DNA from: a virus | Length of the DNA: 30,338 bases | IMG/VR virus record: IMGVR_UViG_3300015371_000129 | Location: 1 to 30,338 of that record | Strand: one strand, 5' to 3' | Part shown: positions 1-7,819 of the stretch, piece by piece | Position numbering within the stretch: position 1 is the first letter of the stretch | Layout of the letters: each line of letters opens with the position of its first letter | Position numbers and translations under genes: made by a program | Notes under the pieces: model-generated | Database searches by the model: none | Told to the model about the DNA's origin: nothing | What the model saw: the letters and a program-made list of their open reading frames with translations, nothing else

Positions 1-139
1 CGGGTTGGACCGCTTCGCAAATCGCACCCCAGGGATCGGAGCAGAGTCCGCGTCCTTCGACATAGCAGAAACGATCTCCGAGTTCCCCGCAAGCGGGGCG
101 GAGTTGCATGCCAAATCTCAATGCTTCGCTAGCTTTCAT
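1..139 (-). CDS. Partial phage hypothetical protein (N-terminus only)
   Basis: The ATG at 139-137 overlaps the TGA of the upstream tail-terminator gene (ATGA overlap), so translation is probably coupled. The readable 46 residues begin MKASEALRFGMQLRPACGEL and contain a Cys-rich stretch (FCYVEGRGLCSDPWGAICEA). This matches, from memory, a small phage and bacterial family of unknown function starting with M-x-x-SEA-I/L-R-x-G. The gene runs off the left edge, so its C-terminus is unknown. The frame is supported by the overlap and the motif; the function is unknown. Confidence 0.7.
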   Translation of the reverse strand, partial: MKASEALRFGMQLRPACGELGDRFCYVEGRGLCSDPWGAICEAVQP

Positions 140-699
140 CCAAGTGCCTCGATTAGTCTCACTGTTAGCAATCCAAATCCCACATGCACCACCGTCGTTC
201 CAAAGTTGTCCGGCTCCATTACCGGCATTTGCAACTCGTCGTGTCCCTCTACCCACTCGCCTGCGCCGGGAACTGCAAAGCCCAGCTTCGGGTTATCGTT
301 CAGTGTCGTGCGAATCAGTTCAACATTCGTGGAGAACGTGTTCTCACTGGAATCACCGAACTGGTAGAAGTAGGTCAGGCGAAACTGGCGAGTGATGATA
401 TTGCGCCCGCGTGGTTGCGTAATCAGTCGCGTGGAGTCCTCCTTCACCGGAACCTTTACCTGACTGAACGACGCCTCACTGATCATCAGGCAATTCACTC
501 GCTGCACCGTTCCACCACCGGAGAGGGTTGCAATGTCGAGAGGTGAGCGAAGGATTGCTACCTCAGTTCCTTCCTCTGATTTAAACGCCAGTGCCAAGTA
601 GTCAAAGATCTTTGTCTTCTTCGTCAGTGCCGTGCCGATTACAGGTGATAGCAGAGTCTTGAGCTGCGTCTTGATCTGATTTGCTGTCGGTGCTGACAC
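136..699 (-). CDS. Putative tail terminator / tail completion protein
   Basis: This 187-residue protein has no membrane segment and looks alpha/beta. It starts with GTG at 699, and no better ATG lies in frame. Tail terminators cap the tail tube and join it to the neck. The assignment rests mainly on position: it follows the HK97 gp10-like gene in the usual order of capsid, neck, gp10, terminator. The central part (residues about 95-145, with RQFRLTYFYQFGDSSENTF and ELIRTTLNDNPKLGF) resembles the strand-helix pattern of minor tail U-like proteins. A major tail protein is less likely because of size and position. The role is inferred; the coding status is strong. Confidence 0.55.
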   Translation of the reverse strand: MSAPTANQIKTQLKTLLSPVIGTALTKKTKIFDYLALAFKSEEGTEVAILRSPLDIATLSGGGTVQRVNCLMISEASFSQVKVPVKEDSTRLITQPRGRNIITRQFRLTYFYQFGDSSENTFSTNVELIRTTLNDNPKLGFAVPGAGEWVEGHDELQMPVMEPDNFGTTVVHVGFGLLTVRLIEALG

Positions 700-701
700 A
701 T

Positions 702-866
702 TTAATAACCGACGTACTCAAGGATTCCATCAACTACACAACGGTGAATATCGCCATACCACACCTGTAATCCCGCAGCGTCAAGGTAGTCTGGAAGATA
801 AAGCACGTCCCCGCTTTCCTTTACTCGCGCTACTGCTCGCCTGTCTGGACGTTCCCAATAATTCAT
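702..866 (-). CDS. Small hypothetical protein in the neck gene cluster
   Basis: This 54-residue frame (MNYWERPDRRAVARVKESG...) was read from the gap between the gp10-like and terminator genes. Its ATG at 866 lies one base after the TGA of the upstream gene and its TAA ends two bases before the next GTG, so it fits the packing of the operon exactly. It is acidic and soluble, with an LDAAGLQVWYG stretch and a C-terminal ILEYVGY. No family is recognised. Being co-transcribed with neck genes, it may be a minor structural or assembly factor. Confidence 0.7.
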   Translation of the reverse strand: MNYWERPDRRAVARVKESGDVLYLPDYLDAAGLQVWYGDIHRCVVDGILEYVGY

Positions 867-867
867 G

Positions 868-1311
868 TCAGTTGGTCGTAAAGTTTCTCGTCAATTCACT
901 CGCCTTAGCCACGATTCGCGGCCTTGCTTGGGCCACTGCAATGCGCGAGTACCGTCTTGCTCGCATTCCTGGCTTACCTCCGTAGACGTAACCAACCGGA
1001 GATGGTCCACCTGTGCGCGCGCCTTCTCTCCCTATGCCGTACTCACCAAACAGCGGGTAGGGAGCACCGCGCTTACTTGTAGCAGTGGGAAAGAGGCGAT
1101 AAATCTTTGCATCTCCCTCGCTGACCACTTCCTCTTGTAAAGATCTCAACGTTACACCCTTGTCAAACCAGCGGAGGCGAATGCTGGACTCCTCTTCCTG
1201 TCGGAGAATCTTCCCACCCTCACCGAGCAAGTCGTCTCGCAACGCTTCCACTCGTGATTGGAAGTTGTGAAAGATCGGGCCGAGTTCGACTGTGACAAGT
1301 TCGTCTGTCAT
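868..1311 (-). CDS. HK97 gp10-like head-tail/neck protein
   Basis: This 147-residue protein starts at ATG 1311, overlapping the upstream TAA (TAATG). The N-terminal half has a helix (FHNFQSRVEALRDDLL) and the C-terminal half a G/Y-rich segment (YPLFGEYGIGREGA, then GYVYGGKPGMRARRYSRIA), typical of HK97 gp10/minor tail Z-like proteins that mature the head-tail junction. Its position between head-closure-like and tail-terminator-like genes agrees. The family call is from motif memory and synteny, not from an alignment. Confidence 0.6.
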   Translation of the reverse strand: MTDELVTVELGPIFHNFQSRVEALRDDLLGEGGKILRQEEESSIRLRWFDKGVTLRSLQEEVVSEGDAKIYRLFPTATSKRGAPYPLFGEYGIGREGARTGGPSPVGYVYGGKPGMRARRYSRIAVAQARPRIVAKASELTRNFTTN

Positions 1312-1493
1312 TAGTAACCGCCGCCACCGTAGCCGCTAAGAAATAAATCGTGTCGAAACGTCTGACATTGACGAGCAAAGCTCAGGAGTTCATAAATGCG
1401 ACTCGGACGCTCTGTGTCCATACTTCTAACTGCGTAGAATCCTGCTTTACGCTCCATCTCTAATAAATCCTCACAAATCCCTTCGTAATCCAT
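1311..1493 (-). CDS. Small hypothetical neck-region protein
   Basis: A 60-residue protein (MDYEGICEDLLEMERKAGFY...) ending in a Gly tail, SGYGGGGY. It overlaps both neighbours by one base (TAATG at each end), so it is translationally coupled. It is mostly helical in appearance, with no metal-binding Cys pairs and no membrane segment. No family is recognised. It sits between a putative head-closure protein and the gp10-like protein, so a minor virion or chaperone role is possible but only inferred. Confidence 0.65.
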   Translation of the reverse strand: MDYEGICEDLLEMERKAGFYAVRSMDTERPSRIYELLSFARQCQTFRHDLFLSGYGGGGY

Positions 1494-1855
1494 TAGATTC
1501 TCACCCCTGCATGCAGCAACTTAAATTCGTAACTCGGCACTGCGCCGACGAAGGAATCTTTGCCGTGGAAGGTGAACACGTCATCTCCGATTTGCACTGC
1601 GGTCATTTGTTTCAGCTTAGCTAACCTACATCCTTCCAGGTCTTCCACCACGAGTCTCTTGTACCGCTTTCCCGCACTCACGTCTAAATACTCGCGCTTG
1701 TCGAGATACCAGTGGGAGTCGTAGGTGGCAATCGGCGTCCCCCAGTTGTTCTGGTCCCCGGCGAGGAGCTTGATGCACTGCTCCTGCACGAAGAGTTGTC
1801 GCAACCTGTCGTGCGCTCTGGCAATCCCTCTCGCGATTCTCGTTGGTCGGTCCAT
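1493..1855 (-). CDS. Putative head closure / head-tail joining protein
   Basis: A 120-residue protein with an N-terminal basic helix (RPTRIARGIARAHDRLRQLF) and a beta-rich C-terminal part (residues about 45-120). An AAGGTGA Shine-Dalgarno lies just before the start. Head-closure (stopper) proteins of siphophages are about 100-125 residues and beta-rich, and lie between the connector and gp10 genes, as here. The call is positional and by fold impression; no signature motif proves it. Confidence 0.4.
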   Translation of the reverse strand: MDRPTRIARGIARAHDRLRQLFVQEQCIKLLAGDQNNWGTPIATYDSHWYLDKREYLDVSAGKRYKRLVVEDLEGCRLAKLKQMTAVQIGDDVFTFHGKDSFVGAVPSYEFKLLHAGVRI

Positions 1856-1868
1856 TCATCACCTTGCG

Positions 1869-2201
1869 TCACCATACCCAGAGGACTGGAACTGAAGTCG
1901 ATCTGAAGAACCCGCCATCACCTTCGCGAAACTCCGGGAGTCCCAGTAGTAGTCGCAACCGCCTGCGAATATCCATCAACGCATCCTGGTCTTTCTCATT
2001 CACTCCCTCGCGTCCACCGTTAACCAGCTCCATCACGCTCCCCGGCACGTACTCATTCCAAGCCGAGACGAGTTCCAGTGCTCGATTCCACTGTGCGTCG
2101 TTCAAGTTGTCAATGAGCGTTGAGACGGACTCGAAACTTCCCTCGCCTGCCACTTCGCGAGCAAAATCAATATCCTCATCTGTCGGCGTTGGTAGTGGCA
2201 T
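1869..2201 (-). CDS. Putative head-tail connector-like protein
   Basis: An acidic, mainly helical protein of 110 residues (DIDFAREVAGEGSFESV, then DALMDIRRRLRLLLGLP). Small helical gp6/gp15-type connector proteins usually follow the capsid genes, so an adaptor role is plausible. The helices here do not carry a motif I can recognise, so the role is an inference from synteny. The last residues (VPVLWVW) are unusually hydrophobic. The stop lies 13 bases before the next gene. Confidence 0.4.
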   Translation of the reverse strand: MPLPTPTDEDIDFAREVAGEGSFESVSTLIDNLNDAQWNRALELVSAWNEYVPGSVMELVNGGREGVNEKDQDALMDIRRRLRLLLGLPEFREGDGGFFRSTSVPVLWVW

Positions 2202-2210
2202 TCGTCATTC

Positions 2211-2600
2211 CTATGTACTCGGACTCGCTGAATGACTGGGCGAAGTTGATGCGCTTGGGCTAGCTGAGCGCGACGCTGACGAACTTGGACTTCCCGATGA
2301 GCTGGGTGACACTGAGCTACTCGGCGACGCGCTCTGACTCGCGGTGGTTAGAGTCGCTGATTGCCACAGCCCATCTGCGTCAACTGTGAAGAATCCACCC
2401 GCAGGATTCATCGCAATCGAGCCCTTGCCGTAAGCGGACAGCTTCCCATTCTGGATATTCGAGTCCAGTACGAGATCAGTTGTCGTACCGATGACGATGT
2501 ATTTGCCTGTGGAATCCTGGCCCAGTGCAAACGCCCCATAAGTGCGCCCGTTGTTCGAGTAAGTGCGCGAGAGGCGATTGTTGATCTTTTTGAAGTTCAT
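2211..2600 (-). CDS. Capsid-associated protein with C-terminal Ser/Pro repeat tail
   Basis: A 129-residue protein in two parts. Residues 1-87 look like a small beta domain (GRTYGAFALGQDSTGKYIVI; GKGSIAMNPAGGFFTV). Residues 88-129 are a low-complexity Ser/Pro/Ala tail of the type SASPSSSVSPSSSGSPSSS. The same kind of repeat ends the protein at 7427-7819 and makes up about 450 residues of the protein at 14778-17924, so it looks like a shared module. A GGGAGA ribosome site lies upstream. Located just after the major capsid region, it may decorate the head or neck; this is inferred. Confidence 0.6.
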   Translation of the reverse strand: MNFKKINNRLSRTYSNNGRTYGAFALGQDSTGKYIVIGTTTDLVLDSNIQNGKLSAYGKGSIAMNPAGGFFTVDADGLWQSATLTTASQSASPSSSVSPSSSGSPSSSASRSASPSASTSPSHSASPST

Positions 2601-2626
2601 TAAAGATTCTCCCGATCTTTGTAGAT

Positions 2627-2860
2627 CTACGGCTTTGCAGCGCTTGAGTCATCTTTGGGAAGGAACTTGCCCTTCGTCGATTTCCAGTTGCCCGTGATGT
2701 CGCCCCGCGCAATCATCGCATCCAGTTCCTTCTGCGTGAACGCGTTCGCGAGTTCATCTTCCATGCCGTCGGAGAGAGTTTGCGACTGTGGTAGTTTTTT
2801 TCCCTCCGCTGCGGGAAGCATGACGCGAATGCCATGAACGATTTTGCGATTGTCCTTCAT
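2627..2860 (-). CDS. Small hypothetical protein downstream of the major capsid gene
   Basis: The protein has 77 residues from ATG 2860. A GTG at 2869 would add three residues, but the AGGAG ribosome site at about 2869-2873 abuts that GTG and sits 8 bases before the ATG, so the ATG is preferred. The sequence is highly charged (MKDNRKIVHGIRVMLPAAEG; AFTQKELDAMIARGD; C-terminal WKSTKGKFLPKDD). No family is recognised. Capsid-following genes of this size often encode minor head proteins. Confidence 0.65.
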   Translation of the reverse strand: MKDNRKIVHGIRVMLPAAEGKKLPQSQTLSDGMEDELANAFTQKELDAMIARGDITGNWKSTKGKFLPKDDSSAAKP

Positions 2861-2871
2861 TCGACTCACTC

Positions 2872-3921
2872 CTAGGTCACGAGAGTATTTTCCACTCTCA
2901 ACTTCTGCTCGTTAGGAATCGTAAAGGGATTTACTTGTACCTCTACGGTGAGGTCACGCCCCATCACTGACTCCTCGTAATAGACCGTCTGCCCTCTCGT
3001 ATCGATACCAGGATTCCCGGAAGCACGCGCAATCTCCATCGCTCTCACTACAGGTGCGAACACCGTGCGTCCAACTCCACCACCAGAGGGAACCGCTGCA
3101 ATGTATCCAGCGGGCCAAACGTTAGTGGAAGTGGTTGCTGTACCGCCATCGTTGAACACGTCGAGCGTGTCATCGAAGAGGAAGAAGTTGAACGGAATGC
3201 CGAGTTCCTCTGTGACTGCCTCTGCCAATCGCCCACGTGGGATGATTGTCCCCAGTGCAGTGTTCGGAGCGTCGGCGTGAATGGCGCGATGAAGCGCAGT
3301 GCGTAACACAACTCCCTGCACCGGGCCAATCTTGTCCTGAGCATCTTCAAGGAAGGAGATGAGCAGATCCCACGCATTGACCGAATTGTCGTCCCACGCC
3401 GTACCTGCAGTAGTGAGACGATCCGAGGCAAAGTCATAGCTGACGGTGTGCGTGGTACCTGTTTGTGGATTCTTGGCAACGTTCGTTCCGGTGGCCCATG
3501 CGGTGAATGCGTCAACTTCAATACGCCGATCATTCGCCTGGACGATCTGCGCCACCTTGCCGGGAATGGAGCGTCCGAGGATCTGGTTGATCACCTCGGA
3601 GTTTGCGTTTGCCCGCTCACTCAGTTTCTGAATCTCGTACTCATCCCACTTGTAATAACCCTCAACTGGAATCATTGAAAGTTCACGCAAAGGCGGGGTG
3701 ATGTCGGGAATCAGGCGTCCGCGCGAGTTCCACTCACGTCTGTCCGACACAGGGCGGAAGTCAATCGTCGTCACTTCCTTGAGGTCGATTGAATCCACGT
3801 TCTGACGCGGAAAGAAGATGGGCCAGCGTAGCCGTCCGGTGTTGTTGGCGGAGATCGTTTGCGCGACTACGGTTAGAGACGCAGGCGATAACTCCTCGAC
3901 CAGTGGAATAAGTGATCTCAT
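2872..3921 (-). CDS. Major capsid protein (lambda gpE-like HK97 fold)
   Basis: A 349-residue protein, the usual length of lambda gpE-type capsid proteins, which form the icosahedral shell. It opens with MRSLIPLVEELSPASL and contains typical capsid features: TIDFRPVSDRREWNSRG (N-terminal arm and E-loop region), a spine-helix-like segment around residues 95-125 (YEIQKLSERANANSEVINQI), and a beta-rich C-terminus (QTVYYEESVMGRDLTVEVQV). It lies directly downstream of scaffold-like and decoration-like genes. The call is from fold-family memory plus synteny. Confidence 0.85.
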   Translation of the reverse strand: MRSLIPLVEELSPASLTVVAQTISANNTGRLRWPIFFPRQNVDSIDLKEVTTIDFRPVSDRREWNSRGRLIPDITPPLRELSMIPVEGYYKWDEYEIQKLSERANANSEVINQILGRSIPGKVAQIVQANDRRIEVDAFTAWATGTNVAKNPQTGTTHTVSYDFASDRLTTAGTAWDDNSVNAWDLLISFLEDAQDKIGPVQGVVLRTALHRAIHADAPNTALGTIIPRGRLAEAVTEELGIPFNFFLFDDTLDVFNDGGTATTSTNVWPAGYIAAVPSGGGVGRTVFAPVVRAMEIARASGNPGIDTRGQTVYYEESVMGRDLTVEVQVNPFTIPNEQKLRVENTLVT

Positions 3922-3931
3922 TTATCGCCTC

Positions 3932-4345
3932 CTAAGTGAGCGTCAAGTTGATCTTGCAGGGTGCAGTCGCGAAGGCTGTTAGCTCGTTCGCCGTCAGTGC
4001 GCGTCCGAGGTTATCCTCAATCACGTCCCGGTTCACCGTGCCCATCGTGCCCATGCCGAGTGGATAGGTTTTAGTGTCGTTACTGAGCGATGTGTTTGTG
4101 GGCGGCACTGTGTCAAGGTGCAGGTTCTGCGGCTCGGGATTGACGGCGTAGATATGACCACTGCCATCCGCGAGCGTACCATCCTGCTTGAACGGAACAC
4201 CCGGCTTGAGCCAGCCGTCCGCATCCACTTCATCGGTAGTCAACTCACTGACATCGACTAACACCTGTTCCATTGCGAGAATCTCGCCGAGGAAGACGGG
4301 AGCGTAAGTAGTCGTCCCGGCTGTTTTCTTAACGTGCATTGGCAT
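3932..4345 (-). CDS. Head decoration protein (lambda gpD-like)
   Basis: A 137-residue protein immediately before the major capsid gene, where gpD-like decoration proteins that cement capsid trimers are found. It is beta-rich, with a Gly/Asp-rich core (VDADGWLKPGVPFKQDGTLA; DGSGHIYAV) comparable to the loop region of gpD homologues. It starts at ATG 4345, and a second in-frame ATG lies two codons downstream. It is 10 bases from the capsid gene, so the two are likely co-expressed. The family is probable, not proven. Confidence 0.6.
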   Translation of the reverse strand: MPMHVKKTAGTTTYAPVFLGEILAMEQVLVDVSELTTDEVDADGWLKPGVPFKQDGTLADGSGHIYAVNPEPQNLHLDTVPPTNTSLSNDTKTYPLGMGTMGTVNRDVIEDNLGRALTANELTAFATAPCKINLTLT

Positions 4346-4357
4346 GGATCAAATCTC

Positions 4358-5086
4358 CTATGCTGACTGTCTCTCGTTAAATGCTTTGAATGGATCTCCC
4401 ACGGGCTGTGACTGCTCGACGTAAGTTTTAGCGTAGTTCTTGGCCCATGCGAAAGGATCGGACGATGGCGGCTGCGTAGACATTTGCCCACCGGGAAGCT
4501 CGACTTGTTTAGTTTCAGCTTTCAACGATGGTAGGAAGGGGGTGATGTCGGGTGATGCTTCAACAAATTCCTTTGCAGGTTTCTCCGTGATCACGCCTTT
4601 ATCGTCCTTCACCTGTGCGAACCACTCGACTGTCTTCCCATCCTTACCGGACTTCGAGATGAACTCTGGCAAGTTCGGGAGTCGAATGAACGCTTCCTCG
4701 TTGAACCCTAGAGCCTTCGACGCCTGTCGCAGCGAGTCGTCACGTTTGCGCTTGTCGAGATCCGCCTTCATCGTGCCGTGCTCGGTTAGCTTCGTCGTCA
4801 CTTCATCCGGCGTGCCGTGCTCTTTGTACTTGCTCAGCAAGTCGGCGTCGGCTTTCGGGACCGCAACATGACCGCGCGGAACCGACTTCTCGGAAGCCGC
4901 CGCGATGTCTGCCTCCAACTCTCTTACCTTATTGGTCGCATTCGCCTTCTCGGTCAGGAGAGTCTTGTTATGCACGAGCACCGGATGATCGTCTGAAAGT
5001 TGCGGGACATACTTCCCGTCTGATTTGACGTAGTGCTCGCGGAGCGCCTCTGGAACTTCGTCAAGCGTGTTGTAGATTTTTAGCAT
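4358..5086 (-). CDS. Putative scaffold protein / minor capsid GP20-like
   Basis: A 242-residue, strongly charged protein. Residues about 45-70 form a likely coiled coil (LTEKANATNKVRELEADIAA), with a further helical Lys/Asp-rich stretch around 100-125. Its position just upstream of decoration and capsid genes and its composition fit an internal scaffold that directs capsid assembly. No protease motif is seen. It is the first gene after the terminator at 5116-5161. The start ATG is preceded by an AGAGGCC ribosome site. Confidence 0.65.
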   Translation of the reverse strand: MLKIYNTLDEVPEALREHYVKSDGKYVPQLSDDHPVLVHNKTLLTEKANATNKVRELEADIAAASEKSVPRGHVAVPKADADLLSKYKEHGTPDEVTTKLTEHGTMKADLDKRKRDDSLRQASKALGFNEEAFIRLPNLPEFISKSGKDGKTVEWFAQVKDDKGVITEKPAKEFVEASPDITPFLPSLKAETKQVELPGGQMSTQPPSSDPFAWAKNYAKTYVEQSQPVGDPFKAFNERQSA

Positions 5087-5115
5087 TGGCCTCTGGCTTT
5101 CTGCGTGTGCGATCC

Positions 5116-5161
5116 AAAGAAAAACCCGTCGTCTAAGACTCAGGCGGTCTGAAACGACGGG
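5116..5161 (-). terminator. Rho-independent terminator inside the late gene block
   Basis: On the minus strand an 8-bp stem (CCCGTCGT at 5154-5161 read as minus, pairing with ACGACGGG over 5125-5132) is followed by TTTTTCTTT over 5124-5116. The loop holds a second small stem, AGAC/GTCT. The U-tract lies only on the minus side, so it terminates transcripts coming from the portal side, just before the scaffold gene. Confidence 0.75.
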
Positions 5162-5186
5162 CTGTGTTCACGAAAGGAGAAGCTAT

Positions 5187-5366
5187 TCAATCAGCAGGCT
5201 GGCCACAGTGTTTACACCGACGAGCAATGCCCAGCTTTTTCTCGATCACCGACAACATCTGAAGCAAAGAACGGCGGAAATTAATCAGGTAGTCGCGGTC
5301 ATCGGCTGCGAAGTTATCACGTTTCGCTGTCGGATGTACAACTAATTTTTGCGGGGCTGTGCTCAT
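5187..5366 (-). CDS. Small CxxC-ended hypothetical protein
   Basis: The 59-residue frame has its ATG at 5366 overlapping the upstream TGA (ATGA overlap). The middle is helical (DYLINFRRSLLQMLSVIEKK) and the end carries a Cys pair, RRCKHCGQPAD, a possible half zinc site. No family is recognised. It is the last gene before the terminator, so it belongs with the portal transcript rather than the scaffold transcript. Confidence 0.7.
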   Translation of the reverse strand: MSTAPQKLVVHPTAKRDNFAADDRDYLINFRRSLLQMLSVIEKKLGIARRCKHCGQPAD

Positions 5367-5503
5367 TTCTTTGAACTGCGCTTCTTGACTCCCTTGACCT
5401 TACCGGCATTTACCGAAGCGTAGAACACTGATTTACCTTTCTTTGCACCGTAGGTTTTCTTCATGGCGCGCATGATTTTCTTACCCTTTTTATTGAGCGG
5501 CAT
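5363..5503 (-). CDS. Small basic phage protein (MPLNKKGKKI family)
   Basis: A 46-residue, extremely Lys-rich protein: MPLNKKGKKIMRAMKKTYG, followed by a KVFYAS-like core (KSVFYASVNAGKVKGV). I recognise it as a small conserved protein seen in many phages near head genes, with no assigned function. It starts four bases after the portal stop and ends in an ATGA overlap with the next gene. The high positive charge suggests nucleic acid or capsid-interior binding, which is inferred. Confidence 0.8.
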   Translation of the reverse strand: MPLNKKGKKIMRAMKKTYGAKKGKSVFYASVNAGKVKGVKKRSSKK

Positions 5504-5507
5504 AGTG

Positions 5508-7214
5508 CTAATTCACTGAATTCGTAGCTGGTTTAGGTGTTTGCTGCCCTGGAGTTGGGATGACGGACTCAGGTAACTCAGCTTCCGGCAATGTCGCCTC
5601 CTTGTCGATCCGCGCCTCTTCCGCCGCGTTGTCCTCCACCCCACTCAACCCTCGCGCAGTCTCATCGCTAACGAGAGGTCGATTCTTCATTCCGCCCGGT
5701 TGGCGCATGAGGAGGGAAGTTTTGATCATCTCAGGATCAGGTGCTCCCGCGTCGATGAGGGTGTTGAAGTCGGCGCGGAGAGGGAGGTAGCGGGAGGATT
5801 GGCCGATGATGAACGCAGCAAGCCGGAGCGTCGCTTCCAGTTGCCAGCGTCCACAGGCGTCGAGTTCAGTTTTGGACTCCTTGAGCGAGCGCTCATACTC
5901 ACGCCTCGCAACTTCTCTCGCCCTCCCACTTGTATCTGCCTTGTCCACAATCAACACGTGACGCTGATGCGCCTGCGCGTAGATTGCAGCTTTCTCCTTG
6001 TCGATCGTCTTCTCAAACGTTTCCACTGGGACTGGATCGCTAATGTTAATTCCAGGATCAGTGTAATCCACCACAATCCCATCCTCATTATAGATCGGCA
6101 TCCCCATGAGAAAGTTGACTGCGCCTGCGCCGGTCTTGAACGTACCGGGGAATTTCTTTGCTCCGGGAGTAGTTGGAGCGGGAGGCGAATCCACTCGCGT
6201 CGTATCCTCAGTGATCGTCGGCTTCTCATTTGTCGCACCGGGCGGGACTGCGTTGGTGATCGTCTGCTGGCGATGACCGGCGAGATTGACATTGCGAATC
6301 ATCTGCGTGTGCGCGAGGTTGACGGCTTTCTGATTCGATTGGATCTGCTCGGTGATGAGTGCGTCACGCGTCATCTCGTAGATGAGCAACCTACCTCCAA
6401 GCGGATAAGGCGCATATTCAGTTGGCGCTCCTTCATCTCGCACGATCTTGCACACAGTCTCACCGGCATCGTTGAGGAAACTGAGTTCCGCGCACTGCGT
6501 CTTAACATCGCCATTTGCGTCCAGTTCGTCAAACAGGAAGATTCCCAGGTCGCGCATCGTCTCAGGATCGGTGTAGACCATGCCACGATCCGCGTAGACT
6601 GTCTCGAAGAAGATGAAGTCGAGGGCATCGAGGAGGGAGGAGGCGCGCGGGTTACGACCGTTGGTTAGGCGACCGCGTGGGAATACCAGTCGCCGCACAA
6701 CCACTCCCTCACAAACGAGAATCCGCGCAGCTTTCTGCAGGTCCTTGAGTGCCAATCGATCATTCCACCAGCGAGTGAGGGTGTTGCCGGTTTCCTTGGA
6801 GAATTCCTTGCGCGTTCCTTCAGGGTCATCCTCCTCAGCGACGAGGAATGACCACGACGGCTCACGTCCGAGGATGCCGCCCACATGAGTCTTCACTACT
6901 TCCTTAATTACATTCTCACTGACGAATGCTTTGCGAATCGCGTTCTTCATTGATTGCGCACCCGGCAGCGCATCGGGAGGAAGCTGGCCAATAAACCCAT
7001 GTCCCCATTGCCAGTGGTTTCCCTTGTAGTACTCAGTTGCGCGTATCGCAGTCTCAGTACGACGAGTGGCGGGGCGATGATCGTTCACTCCGACGAGATC
7101 TTCGAGGATCGAGGGTAGACGAAAGTCTCGTGTCCCCTCAGTGGGCAGTTGGATGCGCGCGCCGACTTGGTTCGCGGCGTCGTCGTAGTTCCATTGTGAG
7201 AAGGGTTTACTCAT
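5508..7214 (-). CDS. Portal protein
   Basis: A 568-residue protein of portal length, forming the dodecameric ring at the packaging vertex. Typical features are the N-terminal region with ATEYYKGNHWQWGHG, a stem region around residues 60-120 (ENVIKEVVKTHVGGILGREP), the extended central domain with VYTDPETMRDLG, and a helical C-terminal wing/crown (YAQAHQRHVLIVDKADTSGR; ARREYERSLKESKTELD). The last about 60 residues are Pro/Glu-rich and probably disordered. It overlaps the upstream small membrane gene by one base (TAATG). The family call is by overall pattern and synteny with terminase and capsid. Confidence 0.85.
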   Translation of the reverse strand: MSKPFSQWNYDDAANQVGARIQLPTEGTRDFRLPSILEDLVGVNDHRPATRRTETAIRATEYYKGNHWQWGHGFIGQLPPDALPGAQSMKNAIRKAFVSENVIKEVVKTHVGGILGREPSWSFLVAEEDDPEGTRKEFSKETGNTLTRWWNDRLALKDLQKAARILVCEGVVVRRLVFPRGRLTNGRNPRASSLLDALDFIFFETVYADRGMVYTDPETMRDLGIFLFDELDANGDVKTQCAELSFLNDAGETVCKIVRDEGAPTEYAPYPLGGRLLIYEMTRDALITEQIQSNQKAVNLAHTQMIRNVNLAGHRQQTITNAVPPGATNEKPTITEDTTRVDSPPAPTTPGAKKFPGTFKTGAGAVNFLMGMPIYNEDGIVVDYTDPGINISDPVPVETFEKTIDKEKAAIYAQAHQRHVLIVDKADTSGRAREVARREYERSLKESKTELDACGRWQLEATLRLAAFIIGQSSRYLPLRADFNTLIDAGAPDPEMIKTSLLMRQPGGMKNRPLVSDETARGLSGVEDNAAEEARIDKEATLPEAELPESVIPTPGQQTPKPATNSVN

Positions 7215-7420
7215 TAGAAGATCGTCTTGTTAACTAAATTATACAACACGACTAGCGCGCTTACTGCGAATAGGATGCGACATATATCAATCAGCCAAGC
7301 GTGAAACTCGGGATACCGTGGACTTTGATCTCCTGACGTAGGAGGTAGCACAACCCGAAGCAGTAACCATATCACCGCGCTAATTATCATCACCATCATT
7401 GGAATTGTCATCGTCATCAT
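7214..7420 (-). CDS. Small membrane protein with two transmembrane segments
   Basis: A 68-residue protein with two hydrophobic helices: residues about 4-25 (MTIPMMVMIISAVIWLLLRV) and 46-64 (ICRILFAVSALVVLYNLV). The N-terminus is Met-rich (MMTMTIPMMVM). A GAGGTGA ribosome site precedes the start, and it is coupled to the portal gene by TAATG. The topology would suit a holin or other inner-membrane protein, but portal-linked position is not typical for lysis genes and no family is recognised. Confidence 0.65.
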   Translation of the reverse strand: MMTMTIPMMVMIISAVIWLLLRVVLPPTSGDQSPRYPEFHAWLIDICRILFAVSALVVLYNLVNKTIF

Positions 7421-7426
7421 TTCACC

Positions 7427-7819
7427 TCACACACTCGGACTCGCACTGGAACTCGGTGACATACTCGCACTCGGCACATCGACCACCCCGTAAAGATTCG
7501 TCACCTTGTACTTGTACTGCGCCGTCGCGGGTGTTGGGCCATTGTCGGACTCGTAGACATACTGGACCGTTACGGTGCGAATCTCCGACTTGCTGCGGGG
7601 CTTGACGATAAAGTTCTGGTCTGAAGTGATCCACAAGTCAACTGGAGTTGCGAGCGACGGGAAGCTCGTCACGCCGAGAATCGCCGTCTTGCTCGCTTCG
7701 TCGTCAATGCGATAAGTGGCTGAAGTCGGCACTACTGGATCGTTATTCTCGTCAACGAAGGATACGGCGAGTGGAAAGGCCGTTCGCTCGGAAACTTCAA
7801 AGAGGCATTCGTTAGCCAT
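7427..7819 (-). CDS. Ig-like structural protein with short Ser/Pro tail
   Basis: A 130-residue protein. Residues 1-115 look like an Ig-like beta-sandwich (FPLAVSFVDENNDPVVPTSA; IRTVTVQYVYESDNG; AQYKYKVTNLYGVV). Residues 117-130 are the Ser/Pro repeat (SASMSPSSSASPSV), as in the genes at 2211-2600 and 14778-17924. It sits just upstream of the portal transcript. A virion surface role is inferred from the shared repeat and neighbours. Confidence 0.6.
   Translation of the reverse strand: MANECLFEVSERTAFPLAVSFVDENNDPVVPTSATYRIDDEASKTAILGVTSFPSLATPVDLWITSDQNFIVKPRSKSEIRTVTVQYVYESDNGPTPATAQYKYKVTNLYGVVDVPSASMSPSSSASPSV

Noticed and set aside
5700-6668. 322-residue plus-strand ORF opposite the portal gene
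   Set aside because: Antisense to a well-supported portal gene, with no ribosome site and no recognisable domain.
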